Positions 1 through 11,687 are shown, counted from the first letter of the stretch. The stretch is 64,000 nt of DNA from Pseudomonas asturiensis (GCF_900143095.1 NZ_FRDA01000006.1:273150-337149); one strand, 5' to 3'. A program made the numbers and translations. The notes: generated from the letters alone by a model not told the origin.

Positions 1-554
1 TTGATGACTTCGGCAAGCCCGGCGGACAGCTCACGCGCAGGCAGGGTATTGAGCGACGCGGTATCGATCAGCACGACACCTGGCTGGTAGAACGCACCCA
101 CCATGTTCTTGCCCAGCGGATGGTTGATACCGGTCTTGCCACCCACTGACGAATCCACCTGTGACAACAGGGTGGTCGGAATCTGAATGAAGTTCACGCC
201 GCGCTGGTAGCACGCGGCCGCGAACCCGGCCATGTCGCCGATTACACCGCCGCCCAGCGCGATCACGGTAGTACGGCGATCGTGACGGGCCGTTAGCAGG
301 CCATCGAAAATGGTCTGCAGGGTTTCCCAGTTCTTGAAGGCCTCGCCATCGGGCAGCACGATCGGCAGCACGTTGTAGCCCGCCAATGTGCGGGTCAGTC
401 GCTCCAGATACAGAGGTGCCACTGTCGTGTTGGACACGATAGCCACCTGGCGCCCGACGATGTGCGGGGCCAGCAGCTCAAGCCGATCCAGAAGGCCTTC
501 GCCGATATGGATCGGATAGCTACGTTCACCAAGCTCGACCTTAAGTGTCTGCAT
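1..554 (-). CDS. aroB: 3-dehydroquinate synthase, C-terminus cut by window edge
   Basis: Converts DAHP to 3-dehydroquinate in the cytoplasm, the second step of the shikimate pathway, using NAD+ and a divalent metal. About 184 N-terminal codons are present and the reading frame stays open to base 1. The ATG at 554 gives [18 protein letters not shown], the usual AroB N-terminus. The NAD-binding stretch [13 protein letters not shown] lies at about residues 96-108, followed by the family block [20 protein letters not shown]. It lies 127 bp downstream of aroK on the same strand, the conserved aroK-aroB order of proteobacteria, so it is probably part of the pil-aro transcript. The metal-binding histidines of the C-terminal domain are outside the window. 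Confidence 0.95.
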   Translation of the reverse strand, partial: MQTLKVELGERSYPIHIGEGLLDRLELLAPHIVGRQVAIVSNTTVAPLYLERLTRTLAGYNVLPIVLPDGEAFKNWETLQTIFDGLLTARHDRRTTVIALGGGVIGDMAGFAAACYQRGVNFIQIPTTLLSQVDSSVGGKTGINHPLGKNMVGAFYQPGVVLIDTASLNTLPARELSAGLAEVI

Positions 555-681
555 GTGTCCCCACATTGATTACGGGTTGGGCGGTTGCACGCTTGCGTGC
601 GTCAGGACAGCCATGCTCCGGGAGCCTGTACCGTCACTGTTTTTTAATGGTCGCCGAGGATAGCGCATTTTTGGCCGCGCT

Positions 682-1200
682 TTAACGGGGAGGAAGCTCG
701 GCCAGACGCGCCAGAATATCCAGAACCACCATACGCGGCGGCCGTTCATCGGTTTCGACCACCAGATCGGCGATCTCTCTATACAAAGGGTCGCGAATTG
801 CCAGCAGTTCACCCAGCACCCGGGCCGGGTCTGCCGTGCGCAGCAACGGACGATTGCGATCACGCGCCGTACGACCGACTTGCTGTTCAACAGAGGCGTG
901 CAGGTACACCACGCGCCCGCCTGCATGCAGCGCCTGACGATTTTCGCTGCGCATGACGGCACCGCCGCCCGTTGCCAGGACAACGCCGTCGGCCTCGCAC
1001 AGTTCGGCAATCATCGCCTGCTCACGGTCGCGAAAGCCCGGCTCGCCTTCCTTGTCAAAAATCCAGGGAATATTGGCGCCCGTACGCAGCTCGATTTCCT
1101 TGTCGGAATCCTTGAACGGCAGTCGCAACTCTTTGGCAAGCAAACGGCCGATGGTGCTCTTGCCAGCACCCATCGGCCCCACAAGTATTAAATTTCGCAC
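682..1200 (-). CDS. aroK: shikimate kinase
   Basis: Phosphorylates shikimate to shikimate 3-phosphate with ATP in the aromatic amino acid pathway. The 172-residue length is typical of AroK. The Walker A motif GPMGAGKST is at residues 8-16, the shikimate-binding DSD and GFRDRE regions follow, a glycine loop LATGGGAV lies near residue 77, and a basic lid RDRNRPLL comes after it. The gene begins 4 bp after the pilQ stop, so it is very likely co-transcribed and translationally linked with the pilMNOPQ genes, an arrangement common in Pseudomonas. Confidence 0.96.
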   Translation of the reverse strand: MRNLILVGPMGAGKSTIGRLLAKELRLPFKDSDKEIELRTGANIPWIFDKEGEPGFRDREQAMIAELCEADGVVLATGGGAVMRSENRQALHAGGRVVYLHASVEQQVGRTARDRNRPLLRTADPARVLGELLAIRDPLYREIADLVVETDERPPRMVVLDILARLAELPPR

Positions 1201-1204
1201 AGAA

Positions 1205-3304
1205 TCAACGACTCACAGCAATCGCCTGGTTGTTCATGATACGCGGTGTCAGAAATACCAACAGCTCGGATTTTGCCTCTGATACCACGTCGCGCCTGAA
1301 AAGGCGGCCAAGATACGGCACATCACCGAGAAATGGCACTTTCTCTACAACTTTACTTTGCGTATTGGAGAACACACCGCCGATCACAATCGTCTCGCCG
1401 TCGGAAATCAGCACCTTGGCGTTGACCTCGTTTTTCTTGATCGGCGGCACACCCAGCACGGCATTGAGGTAGTCGGGCTCATCCTTGGTGACCTTGACTT
1501 CCATGATGATGCGGTTGTCCGGGGTGATCTGCGGGGTGACTTCCAGCGACAGGGACGCTTCCTTGAAGCTCACGGTCGTGGCGCCGCTGGAGCTGGATTC
1601 CTGATACGGAATCTCCGTGCCCTTGAGGATCTTGGCGGTTTCCTTGTCGGAGGTCACGACCTTGGGCTGGGAGACGATTTCGCCGTTGCCGGTTTTTTCC
1701 ATCGCGCTCAGTTCAAGGTCGAGCAGCGCGTTATTGGTCAGGAAGCCGATGCCAACGCCAGCCGTGGCATCGGGTGCTCCCAGATCCACGAAAGGAATAT
1801 TCGCGGTCAGGTCGTTCCCCGTATTGCCTGCCTCGTCGCCGTTATCATCGAGACCGCCAATGCTCCACTTGCGAGACCGATCGGTCCGGCCGCCCCAGCG
1901 CACGCCGATCTGCTTGTCGTAGTCGACGTTGGCCTCGACGATGCGCGCCTCGATCATGACCTGACGTACCGGAATGTCGAGCTGGGACACAATGCGGCGC
2001 AACTCGTCCAGCCGGTCCTGAGTCTGGTAGGCAATGATGTTGTTGGTGCGCTCATCCACAGTGATGGATCCGCGCTCGTCGGTCTTGGACTCGGCACTGG
2101 TGACCGACTGAAACAGCTTGGCGATGTCGCCCGCCTTGGCGTAGTTGACCTGCAGCAGTTCGCGGCGTAGCGGTGCCAGCTCGGCAATCTGCTTGAGCGA
2201 TTCCAGCTCCTGACGTTCACGGGCGGCAATCTCGTCGGCCGGCGCGACCAGCAACACACTGCCGACCTTGCGCTTGTCCAGGCCCTTGGTCTTGAGCACC
2301 AGGTCCAGCGCCTGATCCCACGGCACGTTCTGCAGTCGCAGGGTAATGCCGCCCTGAACCGTGTCGCTGGCAACCAGATTGAGGTTGGTGAAATCGGCGA
2401 TCAACTGCAGCACCGAACGCACGTCGATGTCCTGAAAGTTGAGCGACAGCTTCTCGCCGGTATACACCGGCTTGTCGGCGGCACGTCGGTCCACGTCCTC
2501 GTTGGTCAATGGACGCACGCTGATGGTCAGTTTGTTTTCGGTCTGGAAGGCCGAGTAGTCGAACGCACCGGACGGTTCGATGGAGATGCTGGCCTTGTCG
2601 CCCGAGGCAGTAGCACTCACGAACTGCACCGGCGTGGCGAAATCCTTGACGTCCAGTCGCACACGCAGTGGATCGGGCAACTGGGTCTTGGCGAAGTCCA
2701 CACGAATCTTGCCGCCCTGCTCCTGAATGTCCGGCGCAATGCTGGCGTTACTCAAGTCGATGATCACATTGCCTTCGCCCAGCTCACCGCGCTGGAAGTC
2801 GACGTTGCGAATGGCCCGCGCACCGGCAGGCACATAAGGACGTGCTGAGGCGGGCGTAGGCGGCGGTACTGCAACCCTGACAGCGCCCTTGGCGGTACTG
2901 GGCTGGGAGGCCTGGGCGGCAGCGGCACCCTGACCGATCACCACGAACAGATTATTGCCCTCGACGCGCGAGCTGTAAGGCGACAGCGACGTCAGGTTGA
3001 TGATGACCCGCGTCCGATCCTGGGCCTGAACCACGACCACGCTGCGCGCGTTGCCCGCACCCAGATCACGGCTCTTGGTTGCAAGCTGGCTGGTCACGCC
3101 CGGCAGGTCCAGCGCAATGCGCGCCGGCTGCTCGGTCGTGTAGCCACGCGGGGCAGGCACCGGCGAATCGAATGCAAGCTTGAGCTCGATCCGGTCACCC
3201 GGCAGCGCAGCAACGTCCAGGGTCTTGAGGTTGGCCGCCTGGAGAACCGGCGACATCATCGCTATCCATAACGACACGCCGATAATCGAAAGAATCCGGG
3301 TCAT
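1205..3304 (-). CDS. pilQ: type IV pilus secretin PilQ
   Basis: Outer-membrane secretin ring through which the type IV pilus leaves the cell. I chose the ATG at 3304 because it starts a clean signal peptide ([19 protein letters not shown]...QA) that aligns with P. aeruginosa PilQ from memory; an in-frame ATG at 3355 overlaps the pilP stop (ATGA) and would add 17 residues. From N to C, the 699-residue protein has two AMIN-type peptidoglycan-binding domains (about 25-110 and 170-260), the N0/STN region with [19 protein letters not shown], an N1 domain, and the C-terminal secretin domain with [19 protein letters not shown] and [16 protein letters not shown]. It is the last pil gene of the operon, directly before aroK. 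Confidence 0.95.
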   Translation of the reverse strand: MTRILSIIGVSLWIAMMSPVLQAANLKTLDVAALPGDRIELKLAFDSPVPAPRGYTTEQPARIALDLPGVTSQLATKSRDLGAGNARSVVVVQAQDRTRVIINLTSLSPYSSRVEGNNLFVVIGQGAAAAQASQPSTAKGAVRVAVPPPTPASARPYVPAGARAIRNVDFQRGELGEGNVIIDLSNASIAPDIQEQGGKIRVDFAKTQLPDPLRVRLDVKDFATPVQFVSATASGDKASISIEPSGAFDYSAFQTENKLTISVRPLTNEDVDRRAADKPVYTGEKLSLNFQDIDVRSVLQLIADFTNLNLVASDTVQGGITLRLQNVPWDQALDLVLKTKGLDKRKVGSVLLVAPADEIAARERQELESLKQIAELAPLRRELLQVNYAKAGDIAKLFQSVTSAESKTDERGSITVDERTNNIIAYQTQDRLDELRRIVSQLDIPVRQVMIEARIVEANVDYDKQIGVRWGGRTDRSRKWSIGGLDDNGDEAGNTGNDLTANIPFVDLGAPDATAGVGIGFLTNNALLDLELSAMEKTGNGEIVSQPKVVTSDKETAKILKGTEIPYQESSSSGATTVSFKEASLSLEVTPQITPDNRIIMEVKVTKDEPDYLNAVLGVPPIKKNEVNAKVLISDGETIVIGGVFSNTQSKVVEKVPFLGDVPYLGRLFRRDVVSEAKSELLVFLTPRIMNNQAIAVSR

Positions 3305-3351
3305 GATCAATTTCCGTTGTGCGGTGCTTTGCATGCTTGGCCTTGCCCACT

Positions 3352-3879
3352 TCATGAGCGTTCTTTGAGGGAAATACTGCGCGGCCTTTCAAGCCAGGCC
3401 CCCTCTCCATCAGGAACAATTTCAATCACATCGACCTGCGCATCGCTGACCGACACAATCCGGCCGTTATTACGGCCTATATAATCTCCCACCTTGACCC
3501 GGTGAACCCCTCCGGCTCCGCGCAGCAAGGCGAACGTACCCGACTCGTTGCCGATGGTCCCGACCATCTCGAACGCTTCGATATTGAACCCCTCAAGGAA
3601 CTGCTTGACCCGGTTCAGATCCGGCGCGACCAGTCGCGAACCCTTCTGACGGTTGAGCATGTCCAGCTTGATGGCTGGCTGAAACGGACTGCGCAGGCTC
3701 GCCGCGTTGTAGGTGAACGCTTCATACGCCCGAAACTTGGGCAACGCCTCGATGGTGCCGCTGGGACGCGCCTGGGCCTGAGCCACGAACTCGCTCAGAT
3801 CGGCAAAATCCTTGTCACCGCCGCAGCCGGCCAGCCCTGTCAGGGCCGCACTGACGCACAACATACGCGCCACCCTCAT
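3352..3879 (-). CDS. pilP: type IV pilus inner-membrane lipoprotein PilP
   Basis: Lipoprotein that links the inner-membrane PilMNO complex to the PilQ secretin. The 175-residue protein starts MRVARMLCVSAALTGLAGCGG, a lipoprotein signal with lipobox LAGC (Cys at residue 19). The C-terminal half, from about residue 90 (VGTIGNESGTFALLRG to VKVGDYIGRNNGRIVSV), is the small beta-sandwich that binds the N0 domain of PilQ in this family. Its start overlaps the end of pilO by 4 bp, so coupling is expected. Confidence 0.94.
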   Translation of the reverse strand: MRVARMLCVSAALTGLAGCGGDKDFADLSEFVAQAQARPSGTIEALPKFRAYEAFTYNAASLRSPFQPAIKLDMLNRQKGSRLVAPDLNRVKQFLEGFNIEAFEMVGTIGNESGTFALLRGAGGVHRVKVGDYIGRNNGRIVSVSDAQVDVIEIVPDGEGAWLERPRSISLKERS

Positions 3880-4499
3880 TTCTTCAGCCCTTCATCGTTG
3901 TAGCGGTAGGTCTTGGCCAGGATGCTCATGCGCAGCTTGCCGGACACCTTGGGATCAACCGGTTTGATGTCGAAATCATGCAGTGTCACGATCCGCGGCA
4001 GGCTGGCTACGCCGCTGACGAAGGTCGCAAGATCGTGATATCCACCCACCACGGTGATCTGTATGGGCAATTCGATGTAGAACTGCTGGACGGCTTCGGG
4101 CAACAGCTTGATTTCCTCGAACTCCAGACCGCTTCCCAGCCCGGTGCGTGTGATGTCTTCGAGCAGGCCCGGCACTTCGGTATCGCTGGGCAGTTGCCGC
4201 AGCAAGGCACCGAAGGTGTTTTCCATTTCTTCCATCTGCTTCTTGTAGGGCTCAAGGTTCGCCGCCTGGAACGCCTTGGTGGAGAACTGCTCCTTGAGCG
4301 TGGCTTCGCTTGCCTGCGCGCCAGTCAGTTGGGCTTCCAGGTCCTGGATAAACAGGAAATAGCCCAAGGCGAAGATCAGCACCGCCACCAGCACCCCTGA
4401 AATGACCTTCACCGCAGCCGGCCATGAACCCATGTTGCTCAGGTCAAGCTCGTTGATGTCGACCTTGCGAAGCCCTTCCAGCCATTCGGTCATGCTCAT
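3876..4499 (-). CDS. pilO: type IV pilus alignment protein PilO
   Basis: Bitopic inner-membrane protein that forms a heterodimer with PilN and positions PilP and PilQ. The 207-residue sequence has one membrane segment at about residues 29-51 (VKVISGVLVAVLIFALGYFL), a coiled-coil stretch at about 55-105 and a ferredoxin-like periplasmic domain with the LEFEEIKLLPE region. Overlaps of 4 bp join it to pilN upstream and pilP downstream, consistent with fixed stoichiometry. Confidence 0.94.
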   Translation of the reverse strand: MSMTEWLEGLRKVDINELDLSNMGSWPAAVKVISGVLVAVLIFALGYFLFIQDLEAQLTGAQASEATLKEQFSTKAFQAANLEPYKKQMEEMENTFGALLRQLPSDTEVPGLLEDITRTGLGSGLEFEEIKLLPEAVQQFYIELPIQITVVGGYHDLATFVSGVASLPRIVTLHDFDIKPVDPKVSGKLRMSILAKTYRYNDEGLKK

Positions 4500-5067
4500 G
4501 GCCTGGCTCCTTCGGCAGCAGCCTGAGGCTGGGTCTGGCGCACGGTCAGCTGAAAGATGTTCGCCTGGTCGACAGCACCGGCTGTGGTGGCCTTGACTTC
4601 AGTCAGGCTCGGCGCCTCCAGCCAGTCGGACGCTTCGAGGTTGCGCATGAGGTCCGAGACACGGTTGTTGGATTCGGCAGCGCCGGTGATGGCGATCATT
4701 TTGTCGGTCATTTTGACTTCGGAGAAATACACGCCATCGGGTAGCGTACGGGCCAACTGGTCGAACACCCGACCTGTGACGGGACGGTTGCCCTGCAGGT
4801 CCTGGATGATTTTCATACGCTCCAGCAACTGCTTGCGACGCGCCTTCAAGTCGCCGATTTCCTTGATGCGGGTGTCGAGCAGCGCAACCTCTTTCTGCAG
4901 AAAGGCATTGCGCGCCAGCTGCTGGTCGATGGCGGCGCTGACGAAGCGATCGATCAGGAACAGAATCCCGACAGAGATCACGAGCACGCCGACCAGCGCG
5001 GTCAGGAAACGCTTTTTTCGTTCTTCGCGTAATTCTTCACGCCAGGGCAGTAAGTTGATCCGTGCCA

Positions 5068-5068
<1 letters not shown>
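4496..5068 (-). CDS. pilN: type IV pilus assembly protein PilN
   Basis: Inner-membrane partner of PilO whose cytoplasmic N-terminal peptide docks on PilM. The 190-residue protein begins MARINLLPWREELREERKKR, with the INLLPWR peptide that is the known PilM-binding motif. A membrane segment follows at about residues 22-42 (LTALVGVLVISVGILFLI), then a coiled coil and a ferredoxin-like periplasmic domain. The start codon shares a base with the pilM stop. Confidence 0.95.
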
Positions 5069-6159
<1,091 letters not shown>

Positions 6160-6238
6160 TTACGGAGTTATTTCGGGTCGACGTCACTGTCGGCAGCCTT
6201 GACAGTAGCGCAAATCACGCTTGGGGACGAAAAATGCT

Positions 6239-6244
6239 TATAAT
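6239..6244 (+). promoter_or_regulatory. possible -10 element for ponA
   Basis: A perfect TATAAT hexamer lies 95 bp before the ponA start, in the 206-bp intergenic region between pilM and ponA. The upstream 17-bp position holds only a weak -35 (TCACGC). A TTGACA exists at 6199-6204 but is 34 bp away, too far to pair with it. Inference only. Confidence 0.35.
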
Positions 6245-6338
6245 GCCCAGCGTTTTTTTCGTTTGAGAAAGCTTCAAGGCGTGTTCATTTGTAAATGCCT
6301 GCGCTTAACCCATTATTTTTTCTGGAAATCCAAAAGCC

Positions 6339-8783
6339 TTGATACGCCTGCTGAAGTTTTTCTGGTGGTCTCTCGTCGCGGTATTCTGCTCGCTGCTGCT
6401 CGGCCTGAGTGGCGCGTTCCTTTATCTGAGTCCCACTCTGCCATCCGTTGAGGCGCTGCGAAGCATCCAACTGCAAATTCCCCTGCGCGTTTACAGCAGC
6501 GACGGCAAGCTGATCGCCGAATTTGGCGAGATGCGCCGCACCCCTATTCGCTTCGCCGAGATCCCACCCAACTTCATCAACGCCCTGTTATCGGCCGAAG
6601 ACGACAATTTCGCCAATCACTACGGCGTCGATCCCAGCAGCCTGATGCGCGCCGCCACACAACTGGTGAAGAGCGGTCACATTCAATCAGGCGGCAGTAC
6701 CATCACGATGCAGGTCGCGAAAAACTTTTTCCTGACCAGCGAAAGAAGCTTTTCACGCAAAACCACCGAAATTCTTCTCGCTCTGCAAATCGAGCGCCAA
6801 CTCACCAAGGACGAGATTCTTGAGCTGTACGTGAACAAGATCTATCTGGGCAACCGGGCCTATGGCATCGAGGCGGCGGCGCAAGTCTACTACGGCAAAT
6901 CGATTCGCGATGTAAGTCTTGCGCAAATGGCCATGATTGCCGGTTTACCCAAGGCCCCGTCACGTTTCAACCCATTGGCCAACCCGGCCCGCGCCAAGGA
7001 ACGTCGCGACTGGATCCTGGGACGCATGTACCGTCTGGGCAAGATCGACCAGACGGCCTATCAGGCCGCTCTGAGCGAACCACTCAACGCCAGCTACCAC
7101 GTTCCGACACCTGAAGTTAACGCCCCTTATATCGCTGAAATGGCCCGCGCCGAAATGGTCGGCCGTTACGGCAGCGACGCCTACACCGAGGGTTTCCGCG
7201 TTACCACGACCGTTCCAAGCGGCCTGCAGGAAGACGCCAACAAGGCCGTTCAGCGCGGTCTGATCGAGTACGATCAGCGCCACGGCTATCGCGGCCCGGA
7301 AAGCCGCTTCCCCGGCATGACCCGCGCCAACTGGGCTCAGGAACTGACCAGGCAACGCACGATCAACGGCCTTGAGCCTGCCATCGTGACCCAGGTCGAC
7401 AAAACCGGCTTGCGCGTGCTGACGCGCAATGGCGAGAAAGAGGAAACGGTCGACTGGAGCACCATGAAGTGGGCGCGCCCGTACCTGAACACCAACAGCC
7501 TGGGCGCCAATCCGAAGCAGCCGGGCGATGTAGCCAAGGTCGGTGATCTGGTTCGCCTGCTGCGTCAGGACGACGGCTCGCTCAAATTCAGTCAAATTCC
7601 CGTCGCGCAAAGCGCACTGGTGTCACTGGATCCGCAGAATGGCGCCATTCGCGCACTGGTCGGTGGCTTCGCGTTCGAGCAGAGCAACTACAACCGTGCC
7701 ATGCAGGCCAAGCGTCAGCCGGGTTCGAGCTTCAAGCCATTCATTTATAGTGCTGCACTCGATAACGGCTACACCGCTTCGAGCCTGGTGAACGACGCGC
7801 CTATCGTGTTCGTCGATGAATACCTGGACAAGGTCTGGCGTCCGAAGAACGACACCAACACGTTCCTCGGCCCGATCCGCCTGCGCGAAGCGCTGTACAA
7901 GTCGCGCAACCTGGTTTCGATCCGCCTGCTGCAGGCACTGGGCGTGGACAGCACGATCGACTACATCACCCGCTTCGGCTTCGCCAAGCAGGACCTGCCG
8001 CGCAACCTGTCGCTGGCTCTGGGCACCGCAACGCTGACCCCGATGGAAATCGCCACGGGCTGGAGCGCCTTTGCCAACGGTGGTTACAAGGTCAGCCCTT
8101 ACCTGATCCAGACCATCGAGAACCGCGACGGCCAGACCCTGTTCGCGGCCAACCCGCCCAGCGTACCGGCTCATGATGTGAAGACCGCGCCTGATACGTC
8201 GACCTTTGCGGTACACGACAGCCCCGACCTGACGACCAACGCTTCGAACGCACCTGCCGAACCTCAGGCACCCGCCGTGGCCGAGCGAATCGTCGACAGC
8301 CGTACGACCTACATTCTGAACAGCATGCTGCAGGACGTGATCAAGCGTGGCACAGGGCGTCGCGCACTCTCCATGAACCGACCTGACATTGCAGGCAAGA
8401 CCGGTACGACCAACGAATCCAAGGATGCGTGGTTCTCCGGCTACAACGCTGACTACGTGACCACGGTGTGGAGCGGTTTCGATCAGCCGGAAAGCCTGGG
8501 ACGTCATGAGTTCGGCGGCACGGTCTCGCTGCCGATCTGGATGGACTACATGAGCGCCGCACTGAAAGACAAGCCGCCGCATCAGCAGGCAGAGCCGGAT
8601 GGCATCCTCAGCCTGCGCGTCGACCCGGTCAGCGGCCGCGCGGCAACGCCGAGTACGCCGAATGCGTTCTTCGAACTGTTCAAAAGCGAAGACACGCCAC
8701 CGAGCGTCAACGAACTGGGCGGCGGCAGCGCGCCGGGCAGCCCGTTGCCAGCGGATGAGTCGGCGCCGATCGACTTGTTCTGA
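6339..8783 (+). CDS. mrcA: penicillin-binding protein 1A (bifunctional transglycosylase/transpeptidase)
   Basis: Class A PBP (also called ponA) that polymerises and cross-links peptidoglycan in the periplasm, anchored in the inner membrane. The start is a TTG (M-IRLLKFFWWSL), which reproduces the family N-terminus, with GGA about 12 bp upstream. A membrane anchor lies at residues 6-30, the glycosyltransferase domain at about 55-235 with EDDNFANHYGVD and GGSTITMQVAKN, an OB-like insert region, and the transpeptidase domain at about 420-740 with nucleophile motif SSFK (in RQPGSSFKPF), SRN and KTGTT. The C-terminal tail is Ser/Pro rich. Length (814) is normal. Divergent from pilM as in other pseudomonads. 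Confidence 0.96.
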   Translation: MIRLLKFFWWSLVAVFCSLLLGLSGAFLYLSPTLPSVEALRSIQLQIPLRVYSSDGKLIAEFGEMRRTPIRFAEIPPNFINALLSAEDDNFANHYGVDPSSLMRAATQLVKSGHIQSGGSTITMQVAKNFFLTSERSFSRKTTEILLALQIERQLTKDEILELYVNKIYLGNRAYGIEAAAQVYYGKSIRDVSLAQMAMIAGLPKAPSRFNPLANPARAKERRDWILGRMYRLGKIDQTAYQAALSEPLNASYHVPTPEVNAPYIAEMARAEMVGRYGSDAYTEGFRVTTTVPSGLQEDANKAVQRGLIEYDQRHGYRGPESRFPGMTRANWAQELTRQRTINGLEPAIVTQVDKTGLRVLTRNGEKEETVDWSTMKWARPYLNTNSLGANPKQPGDVAKVGDLVRLLRQDDGSLKFSQIPVAQSALVSLDPQNGAIRALVGGFAFEQSNYNRAMQAKRQPGSSFKPFIYSAALDNGYTASSLVNDAPIVFVDEYLDKVWRPKNDTNTFLGPIRLREALYKSRNLVSIRLLQALGVDSTIDYITRFGFAKQDLPRNLSLALGTATLTPMEIATGWSAFANGGYKVSPYLIQTIENRDGQTLFAANPPSVPAHDVKTAPDTSTFAVHDSPDLTTNASNAPAEPQAPAVAERIVDSRTTYILNSMLQDVIKRGTGRRALSMNRPDIAGKTGTTNESKDAWFSGYNADYVTTVWSGFDQPESLGRHEFGGTVSLPIWMDYMSAALKDKPPHQQAEPDGILSLRVDPVSGRAATPSTPNAFFELFKSEDTPPSVNELGGGSAPGSPLPADESAPIDLF

Positions 8784-8818
8784 TGCAAACCGCCTCCCAC
8801 GGAGCAGTGAACTGCGCA

Positions 8819-8914
8819 CTCCGTGGGAGCGGACTTATCCGCGAAGACTGAGTTTCAGGCGCCCCACTTTGGCTGAATGTACTGACCCCTTCGCGGACAA
8901 GTCCGCTCCCACTG
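8819..8914. repeat. inverted REP pair downstream of ponA
   Basis: Two REP-type palindromes in opposite orientation (GTGGGAGCGGACTTATCCGC and its near complement GCGGACAAGTCCGCTCCCAC) form a twin that could fold into a long hairpin just after ponA. It is part of the 480-bp gene-free stretch 8784-9263, which otherwise holds only the tandem unit listed next. Confidence 0.85.
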
Positions 8915-8934
8915 GCTGACGGGACCGGTTTTCA

Positions 8935-9142
8935 CTCCGTGGGAGCGGACTTGTCCGCGAAAGCCATGGGTCAGACGACCCGGCTTCAGCGGATGTGCCG
9001 GCCTCTTTGTGAGCAAGCTCACTCCCACCGGGATGTGAACTACGCACTCCGTGGGAGCGGACTTGTCCGCGAAAGCCATGGTTCAGACGACCCGGTTTCA
9101 GCAGATGTGCCGGCCTCTTTGTGAGTAAGCTCACTCCCACCG
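8935..9142. repeat. tandem duplication of a 96-bp twin-REP unit (112-bp period)
   Basis: Two copies, 8935-9030 and 9047-9142, differ at only four positions by eye. Each copy contains two inverted REP halves, GTGGGAGCGGACTTGTCCGC at the left and GAGCAAGCTCACTCCCAC (GAGTAAGC in copy two) at the right. The spacing shows a recent head-to-tail duplication of the whole twin plus 16 bp of spacer. Confidence 0.88.
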
Positions 9143-9263
9143 TGATTGCCACCCGTGAGGCCTACCTGCACGACCGACAGTCGCCCCGATAATTTTTACT
9201 TACTGAAAAACCTTCGAGCCCGGTATGATCGCGCGCCCGATTCACCCGGAAGTCTGAACTCAA

Positions 9264-9719
9264 ATGAAACCCACCTTGATCGCCGCCGCAGAACTCGATC
9301 GCATCGATACCTGGGCCAAGTACTCCAGCCACATGTGTGGAGGCTGCGTCTCCAGTTGCTGCACGCTGCCGGTCGAAGTGAAGATCAAGGACCTGATCCG
9401 CATCGGCATCGTCGATGATTTCGAGCGCGGTGAGCCAGCGAAGAACATCGCCAAGCGGTTGCAGAAGGAAGGGATCGTCGAGCGCTACAACCAGAAGTCC
9501 GAGATCTTCACCTTGCAGCGCATGAGCAACAACGACTGCCTGTACCTGGATCGCAAGAGCCGTCTGTGCACGATCTATGAGAAGCGCCCGGACACGTGCC
9601 GCAACCACCCCAAGATCGGCCCACGGCCCGGCTATTGCGCCTACAAGCCAAAAGCCGTCGTACGCCCTGAAAGCGGCTCGCTGAGAAACGCCACCAGCGC
9701 GCCTGTCCCCAAGTTCTGA
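9264..9719 (+). CDS. YkgJ-family cysteine cluster protein
   Basis: A 151-residue cytoplasmic protein of the CxxCxxCC (UPF0153/YkgJ) family, thought to bind a metal or Fe-S cluster; its biochemical role is not established. The cluster motif MCGGCVSSCC lies at residues 25-34, and further cysteines occur in NDCLYL, RLCTIYEKRPDTCRNHP and GYCAYKP, the usual second half of the motif. The ATG at 9264 is the only good start. It stands alone and converges with typA on a shared bidirectional terminator. Confidence 0.85.
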   Translation: MKPTLIAAAELDRIDTWAKYSSHMCGGCVSSCCTLPVEVKIKDLIRIGIVDDFERGEPAKNIAKRLQKEGIVERYNQKSEIFTLQRMSNNDCLYLDRKSRLCTIYEKRPDTCRNHPKIGPRPGYCAYKPKAVVRPESGSLRNATSAPVPKF

Positions 9720-9811
9720 ATGATCGGCTGAAGGGGCGCAGAGCGTCCCTGACAGCAACGCACGCGCAATGAGCGTCAGCACGATCAAGCCTTTATAAAA
9801 GCCACACAAAC

Positions 9812-9846
9812 AAAAACGCCCCCGGCCTTTCGACCGGGGGCGTTTT
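9812..9846. terminator. bidirectional rho-independent terminator between the YkgJ-family gene and typA
   Basis: A 9-bp GC stem (CGCCCCCGG at 9817-9825 with CCGGGGGCG at 9834-9842) has an 8-base loop and is flanked by AAAAA and TTTT, so it can terminate both converging genes. Confidence 0.9.
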
Positions 9847-9866
9847 CATTCAGCGAGGGCTAGGTA

Positions 9867-11687
9867 TCAAGCCTTGGCTTTCTTGGCAGCGCGGGTACGC
9901 TCGCTTTCGTCCAGGATCTTCTTGCGAAGACGGATGGACTTCGGCGTCACTTCGCACAGCTCGTCTTCCTGGATGTATTCCAGAGCCTGTTCCAGGGTGA
10001 ACTTGACCGGTGGAACCAGAGCAATGGTCTCGTCTTTACCCGAAGCACGCATGTTGTCGAGCTTCTTGCCCTTGGTAGGGTTGACGCCCAGGTCGTTGTC
10101 ACGGCTGTTCTGACCAACGATCTGGCCGTTGTAGATTTCCTGACCATGTTCAACGAACAGCTTGCCACGCGCCTGCAGGGTTTCCAGGGAGTAGGTCAAA
10201 GCCTTGCCGGTTTCAACCGAAACCAGAACGCCGTTCTGACGGCCGGACATGTGGCCCGACTTCACGGTGTCGTAGCGATCGAAGATCGAGGTCAGGATGC
10301 CAGCACCGTTGGTCAGGGTCAGGAACTGGTTACGGAAACCGATCAGACCACGAGCAGGGATGTTGTATTCCAGACGCACACGGCCTTTGCCATCCGGCAC
10401 CATGTTGCTCAGGTCGCCTTTACGCAGACCCATCTCTTCCATGACCTTGCCCTGCGATTCTTCAGGGATGTCGATGGTCACGTTTTCGTACGGTTCTTGC
10501 TTGACGCCGTCGACTTCACGAATGATCACTTCAGGACGGCCCAGGGCCAGCTCGAAGCCTTCGCGACGCATGGTTTCGATCAGTACCGAGAGGTGCAGCT
10601 CACCACGGCCGGATACTTTGAACTTGTCAGCCGAGTCGCCTTCTTCAACGCGCAGTGCAACGTTGTACAGCAGCTCTTTGTCCAGACGGTCCTTGATGTT
10701 ACGGGACGTCACGAACTTGCCTTCTTTACCGCAGAATGGCGAGTCGTTGACCTGGAAGGTCATGGAAACGGTTGGCTCGTCAACGGTCAGCGGCTTCATC
10801 GCTTCAACGACGGTCGGGTCGCACAGGGTGTCGGAGATGAACAGCTCTTCGAAGCCGCTGATGCAGACGATGTCGCCGGCAGCTGCTTCTTCGACGTCGA
10901 TGCGGTGCAGACCGTGGTGACCCATCAGCTTGAGGATACGACCGTTGCGACGCTTGCCGTCAGCGCTGATCGCCACAACCGGGGTGTTCGGCTTGACGCG
11001 ACCGCGAGCGATACGGCCAACACCGATCACGCCCAGGAAGCTGTTGTAGTCCAGTGCCGAAATCTGCATCTGGAAAGGACCGTCACGGTCAACTTTCGGC
11101 GCAGGCACGTGATCGACGACCGCTTGGTACAGCGGGGTCATGTCTTCGGCCATTTCGTTGTGGTCCAGACCTGCGATGCCGTTGATGGCCGAGGCGTAGA
11201 CGACCTGGAAGTCCAGTTGCTCTTCGGTAGCGCCCAGGTTGTCGAACAGGTCGAAGATCTGGTCCAGAACCCAGTCCGGACGCGCGCCTGGACGGTCAAC
11301 CTTGTTGATGACCACGATTGGACGCAGGCCGGCTTCGAAAGCCTTCTTGGTCACGAAACGGGTCTGCGGCATAGGGCCGTCCTGAGCGTCGACCAGCAGC
11401 AGCACGGAGTCGACCATCGACATCACGCGCTCTACTTCACCACCGAAGTCGGCGTGGCCCGGGGTGTCCACGATGTTGATGTGGTAGCCGTTCCAGTTGA
11501 TCGCGGTGTTCTTCGCGAGAATGGTAATACCACGCTCTTTTTCCTGGTCGTTGGAGTCCATCACGCGCTCGTCGTTGAGCTCGTTGCGCTCCAGAGTGCC
11601 GGATTGACGCAGGAGTTTGTCTACCAGGGTGGTTTTACCATGGTCAACGTGGGCGATGATGGCGATGTTGCGTAGATTTTCGATCAC
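9867..11687 (-). CDS. typA: translational GTPase TypA/BipA
   Basis: Ribosome-associated GTPase related to EF-G and LepA, involved in ribosome assembly and stress or cold adaptation. The 606 residues are the usual length. GTPase motifs are [10 protein letters not shown] (G1, about 13-22), [12 protein letters not shown] (G3, about 73) and NKVD (G4, about 128). Domains II and III follow, then the C-terminal domain with [23 protein letters not shown] and [10 protein letters not shown], characteristic of BipA. It is transcribed alone toward the YkgJ-family gene; the 143 bp to thiI upstream show no clear promoter to me. Confidence 0.97.
   Translation of the reverse strand: MIENLRNIAIIAHVDHGKTTLVDKLLRQSGTLERNELNDERVMDSNDQEKERGITILAKNTAINWNGYHINIVDTPGHADFGGEVERVMSMVDSVLLLVDAQDGPMPQTRFVTKKAFEAGLRPIVVINKVDRPGARPDWVLDQIFDLFDNLGATEEQLDFQVVYASAINGIAGLDHNEMAEDMTPLYQAVVDHVPAPKVDRDGPFQMQISALDYNSFLGVIGVGRIARGRVKPNTPVVAISADGKRRNGRILKLMGHHGLHRIDVEEAAAGDIVCISGFEELFISDTLCDPTVVEAMKPLTVDEPTVSMTFQVNDSPFCGKEGKFVTSRNIKDRLDKELLYNVALRVEEGDSADKFKVSGRGELHLSVLIETMRREGFELALGRPEVIIREVDGVKQEPYENVTIDIPEESQGKVMEEMGLRKGDLSNMVPDGKGRVRLEYNIPARGLIGFRNQFLTLTNGAGILTSIFDRYDTVKSGHMSGRQNGVLVSVETGKALTYSLETLQARGKLFVEHGQEIYNGQIVGQNSRDNDLGVNPTKGKKLDNMRASGKDETIALVPPVKFTLEQALEYIQEDELCEVTPKSIRLRKKILDESERTRAAKKAKA

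Noticed and set aside
6199..6244. TTGACA (6199) and TATAAT (6239) as one sigma-70 promoter
   Set aside because: Spacing is 34 bp instead of about 17; only the -10 element was kept, with low confidence.
8819..9142. CRISPR-like array after ponA
   Set aside because: Repeats are palindromic REP halves in inverted pairs with near-identical spacers, and no cas gene is present.
10146..11675. Long open frame antisense to typA
   Set aside because: A frame shadow of a GC-biased gene; the typA reading frame has all GTPase motifs.
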